Source: Zanthoxylum bungeanum
Taxonomy: Eukaryota; Streptophyta; Magnoliopsida; Sapindales; Rutaceae
Assembly: GCA_019454045.1 (NCBI GenBank)
Contig: SKCR01037644.1
Span: forward strand, 20,520-84,519
Direction of reading: 5' to 3'
Length of the DNA stretch: 64,000 nucleotides
A model generated the notes under the pieces. The model was not told the origin of the DNA, ran no database searches, and saw only the letters and a program-made list of their open reading frames with translations. This document shows, piece by piece, positions 60,821-64,000 of the stretch (its first letter is position 1; each line of letters starts with the position of its first letter). Made by a program: the position numbers and the translations under genes.

Positions 60821-62901
60821 TGTTAGGTTTTATCTAGTCCCAGATCATACAAGCAATGAAATCATGTGTGAATACATCAACGGAGGTAGCGGAATACTCA
60901 CATCGATCGGTTGAGAGGCGTGGCAAGCAACAAAATTCGAAATTCCTCACTGCCAAGGGCGTGAACTGCAGTGAATGTACTCACTGTTTTGGCTTCAAAT
61001 TTGGTTATTCGTCAAGCTCCAAGCTTCGTCGAACGGATCCCGCCTCATGGGTGAACCTCCCTAACACCTTCGCAAGTCTCGTAAGTGTACTAGCACTTGT
61101 GTTTTGCAACAAAAACACACTCATTTCCTCCCTAGAAGCTCACGGCAGTGAGCTGTGAAGAAGAAGGAGATGAAGCCCTTTTGGGCGTGAGTTGTGAGAG
61201 AGAATTGGAGGAGAGAAATTGTGTAATTGGTTAGTAAAAGATTTTCCAAAAACCTTTATATATTTTCCAAGAAAATACATTAAACAATTACCAAATAATT
61301 TATAAAATAATCAAAAGGTAAATGTCTCACCAACTTACACTATTTCACCTAAAACCATCAACTATTCATTTCACTTTATTAAAGTGACATGTAGTCTTTC
61401 AATCAATCAATCACACCAATCAATCACATCACTCAAAGTGACTTTTGATTTGACGCTTGATGTGACGAATGATTTGACGCTTGATGTGACTTGCGTCGCC
61501 GCACTCGAATTCGAAATACGAATGCACTCGTAATCACACTCGGGCTCGGGTTCGCTAATTCTCAATTAGCGATTTTTTCGTCGCGTCGTAATTAAATGAT
61601 TACGCCTAGCGAATTCACTATTCACGTCGCTAACGAATTAATTCTAAATTAATTCGTTCGCCCGAATTAAAATCTAATTTTAATTCCGTGTCGAAATCTA
61701 ATTTCATTTAATATATCGAATATATTAATTTACCGATTAATTCCAAATTAATCATTCTCTCTCTTTAGACGATATTTTATCCCAGATAAAATATCTCCGT
61801 AATTAATCCTAGATTAATTTTCTCTCTCTTCTATTTAATCCCAGATTATTAATGAGTGCGAGTTATGCGTCATCGGTGCATTATCGGGAAGCGACCCATG
61901 AGATCCCCGGATAATTCGGCAGTAAATACGGTCGTCGGAGTATCCGAATCACGTATGTACCAAGTACTACGTTCTACCGATTTACGAGACAAGATCGGCT
62001 TCTAGCAAAGCACGAAGTCTACCCAATTCTCTGGTCATATTCATCTAAGAATATTTAAGATCTATATCAGGCGTAGTATACCAAGTATCATGTATATCGG
62101 CCCAGTATCAGATAGTCACGTGCTAGGGCTGGGGCTGGATAAGTGTCTGCCCCGTCCGAAGCACATGTCGGATGTCTGGTAACTAGTCTCTATAATCGGA
62201 TATACATGACCTTGTCATAATATCCCGATGGCCGGCCAGCACTTAAGAGCACTAATACCGTATCCTGCGTGACATCATCTCCACTATGACTGGAGTGATA
62301 CTTCCATCTTGACATCACACCCAATACTCTACGATTCTCAATATACCCAGCATTGGCGTACACAGAACCGGTTAGAGTCCTAGACGACCTCAACTAAAGT
62401 ATATTGATTGTCGTAAGCATTAGCGGTGCAAGTCTCAGGTTATGACCATACACACCTACCCTGATGTCGGACTCCCATAGACACATAGTCATAATACCAA
62501 TGGGATTCTGAGGGGTCTATCCAGAGCGAAGCTGTTTCCCGTACCATCGGTGAAACACAACCTCCTATCGCACTTGCATGAGTATCCATACCCAAATATA
62601 TGAGAACTATGCTGTTGTGCCCTCACAACGCGCACAAGTGCAATACTAGCCTATTCCGCATTATCGATGTCCAGTCTCGATAATACTACGACTAGGGATA
62701 TTTAATGATTAATCCTTCGTGGACTGATACTGTCTCATATCATCTCAATCCAGGAACTAATCATATGGACCTCTCTTCATTTATATATCTAAGTGATCTA
62801 ATCACAAATGATGAGAGTGCAATTTCCTTGTCACATAGTTAATTTGAACAACAACACTATGATCTGTACAAATAGTGACGCTATGGGTCATATTATCCAA
62901 A
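60821..62901 (-). mobile_element. Copia solo LTR
   Basis: Starts TGTTAGGTTTTATC on the plus strand and ends near CATATTATCCAAA, where the usual terminal CA is eroded. It is flanked by AAGAA (60816-60820 and 62902-62906). Removing it rejoins the Athila LTR at AATATTAAGAA/ATTATCCAGGG, matching 10255-10280. It shares GGGAAGCGACCCA and other blocks with the copia LTRs; no internal region. Confidence 0.9.
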
Positions 62902-62906
62902 AAGAA

Positions 62907-64000
62907 ATTATCCAGGGTTGTGAATCCTTCCAATATCTTTTAAAGATGATGTGGTTATCTCATGTTTGTGTAATATATTGGTTTAGATGTGGTTATCTCA
63001 TGTTTGTGTAATATATTGGTTTACTAACCTGGAACACAAAATTATGCAAAAGCCTATGTCGATGGTCAGCTGCAAATACCCAGTGTAACCCAATTAATCA
63101 TATGTCTATGTCAACCAAATTACCTGAATTCATTAAGATTAAGTTCTAATTTTGGCTACCCCGGCCCGACAGGTATATGTCTATCCTGTAAGGAAATCTA
63201 TTAAAGGGTTATCTATCCTCAAGGAAGATCGTGGGCTATTAAGTCTAAGGCTGAAACCTAAAATTCCTTTGTCAAGTTTATTTTAAGTTTACCACATCAA
63301 TCTTATTAATGGCCAGTTAACAAAAAGCATTAAGCTTAAGACTTAATAAATAAACCTTTATATTACCCAAACTATAAAATAACCCCTTATAAACCGGTGA
63401 TATTGGAATTCATCACAACCCCAGATAACGGGTTTAGTTACGACATATATCTAAGGCTAGTAAAAGCTTAAATAAAGTAAAAGACATAAAGTAAATGCTG
63501 GAAAGTAAATGCTGGAAATTAAATAAAGTAAATGTTGGAAAGTAAATGTTGGAAATTAAAAATGGAAAAGTACAATAAAAGAAAATGCTGGGGGTTAGAG
63601 GATCCACTTTTATTACTTCTATTTTAGATATCTCCCTTATTATAATATATTAACTTTGCGTGATATTATCAACCGACCATATAGGCGGTATCTTGATTAA
63701 GTCAAGTTTATAATTAATTCCAACCGACCATACAGGCGGTATCCATGTTTAGTCAGGTTAAAACCAATTCAAATAAAGTCCAATCGACCATAAAGACGGT
63801 ATCCTCATTAAGTCAGGTTTTAAATAGTTTATATATTATAATAAGGGAGATTAATCTAAATATTAGTAATAAAAGCTTTACCTTTCACCCCAACAGGGGG
63901 GAGTTACCTCCTCATTACTGAAAAGTAAAAACTGAAAAGTAAAGAAAGGAAAGTACTATTGCGTAAAAGTAAATGAAATTAAATACAAAAAGTAAGACTG
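62907..64000 (-). repeat. Athila 5' LTR remnant, outer part (continues past window)
   Basis: Collinear with 10270-11285 of the left LTR, at high identity. Distinguishing changes are a 38-bp tandem duplication (62948-62985 and 62986-63023) and an extra copy of AAAGTAAATGYTGGAAA units at 63510-63560. The three-unit CCGACCATA repeat is at 63665-63830. The sequence runs off the right edge. Confidence 0.85.

Larger units (their letters stand above)
10050..64000 (-). mobile_element. Athila-lineage Ty3/gypsy element, shattered by nested insertions
   Basis: One minus-strand element hosts nearly everything right of 10050. Its pieces in element order are: 5' LTR remnant (64000 down to 62907 and 60820-60709), gag C-terminus and protease start (60708-60013), protease, RT, RNase H and integrase (49723 to about 46600), a LOG retrocopy (46234-45540), the 3' noncoding region (32139-31071 and 12215-12061) and the 3' LTR (12060-10050). 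The gag-protease frame reads straight through when the ATGGG-flanked insertion is removed. RT motifs M-P-F-G-L-C-N-A-P and F-M-D-D, and protease L-C-D-L-G-A-S, are diagnostic of Athila. The right end is outside the window. Confidence 0.85.

Overview
This is plant nuclear DNA, very probably from a flowering plant. The window is almost entirely transposable elements: two lineages of Ty3/gypsy without chromodomains (Athila and Tat), a chromodomain-bearing Ty3/gypsy element, Ty1/copia elements and three hAT DNA transposons. I see no intact host gene. The only host-type coding sequences are broken copies carried inside transposons: a LOG-type phosphoribohydrolase retrocopy and three hexokinase exons. 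No sequence feature lets me name the species.

Layout. Positions 1-4798 are the 5' part of a minus-strand Tat element (LTR, primer site, decayed gag, start of protease), cut by the window edge. It abuts a truncated chromovirus-type LTR (4799-6111). Positions 6112-10049 are AT-rich and hold an old relative of the Athila LTR, split by a 505-bp hAT MITE. From 10050 to the right edge everything appears to sit inside one minus-strand Athila element. Its 3' LTR is 10050-12060. Its body survives in pieces at 12061-12215, 31071-32139, 45501-49723 and 60013-60708. Its 5' LTR remnant begins at 60709 and leaves the window.

Insertions into the Athila element: (1) a minus-strand Ty1/copia element (12216-29800), itself split at a TCCAA target site by a very young chromovirus (17055-24637); (2) an internally deleted hAT (29811-31070); (3) a full-length plus-strand Tat element (32145-45495, target duplication AAGAT); (4) a Tat solo LTR (49724-60007, ATGGG) containing a copia solo LTR (50629-57657, CTCAC) containing a 5-kb hAT (51076-56063, TTATGAAT) that carries hexokinase exons; (5) a second copia solo LTR (60821-62901, AAGAA) inside the Athila 5' LTR. 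Matching target duplications make this nesting order readable directly from the sequence.

Functional state. The only long intact reading frame is the 1181-codon chromovirus polyprotein (19048-22593). It lacks the whole integrase yet keeps its chromodomain in frame, so it must have moved with integrase supplied by a relative. All other element genes carry stops or frameshifts. The most notable items are this integrase-less chromovirus, three tandem hairpins with compensatory stem changes in its LTR, the hexokinase exons in the hAT, and the LOG retrocopy embedded in the Athila body.
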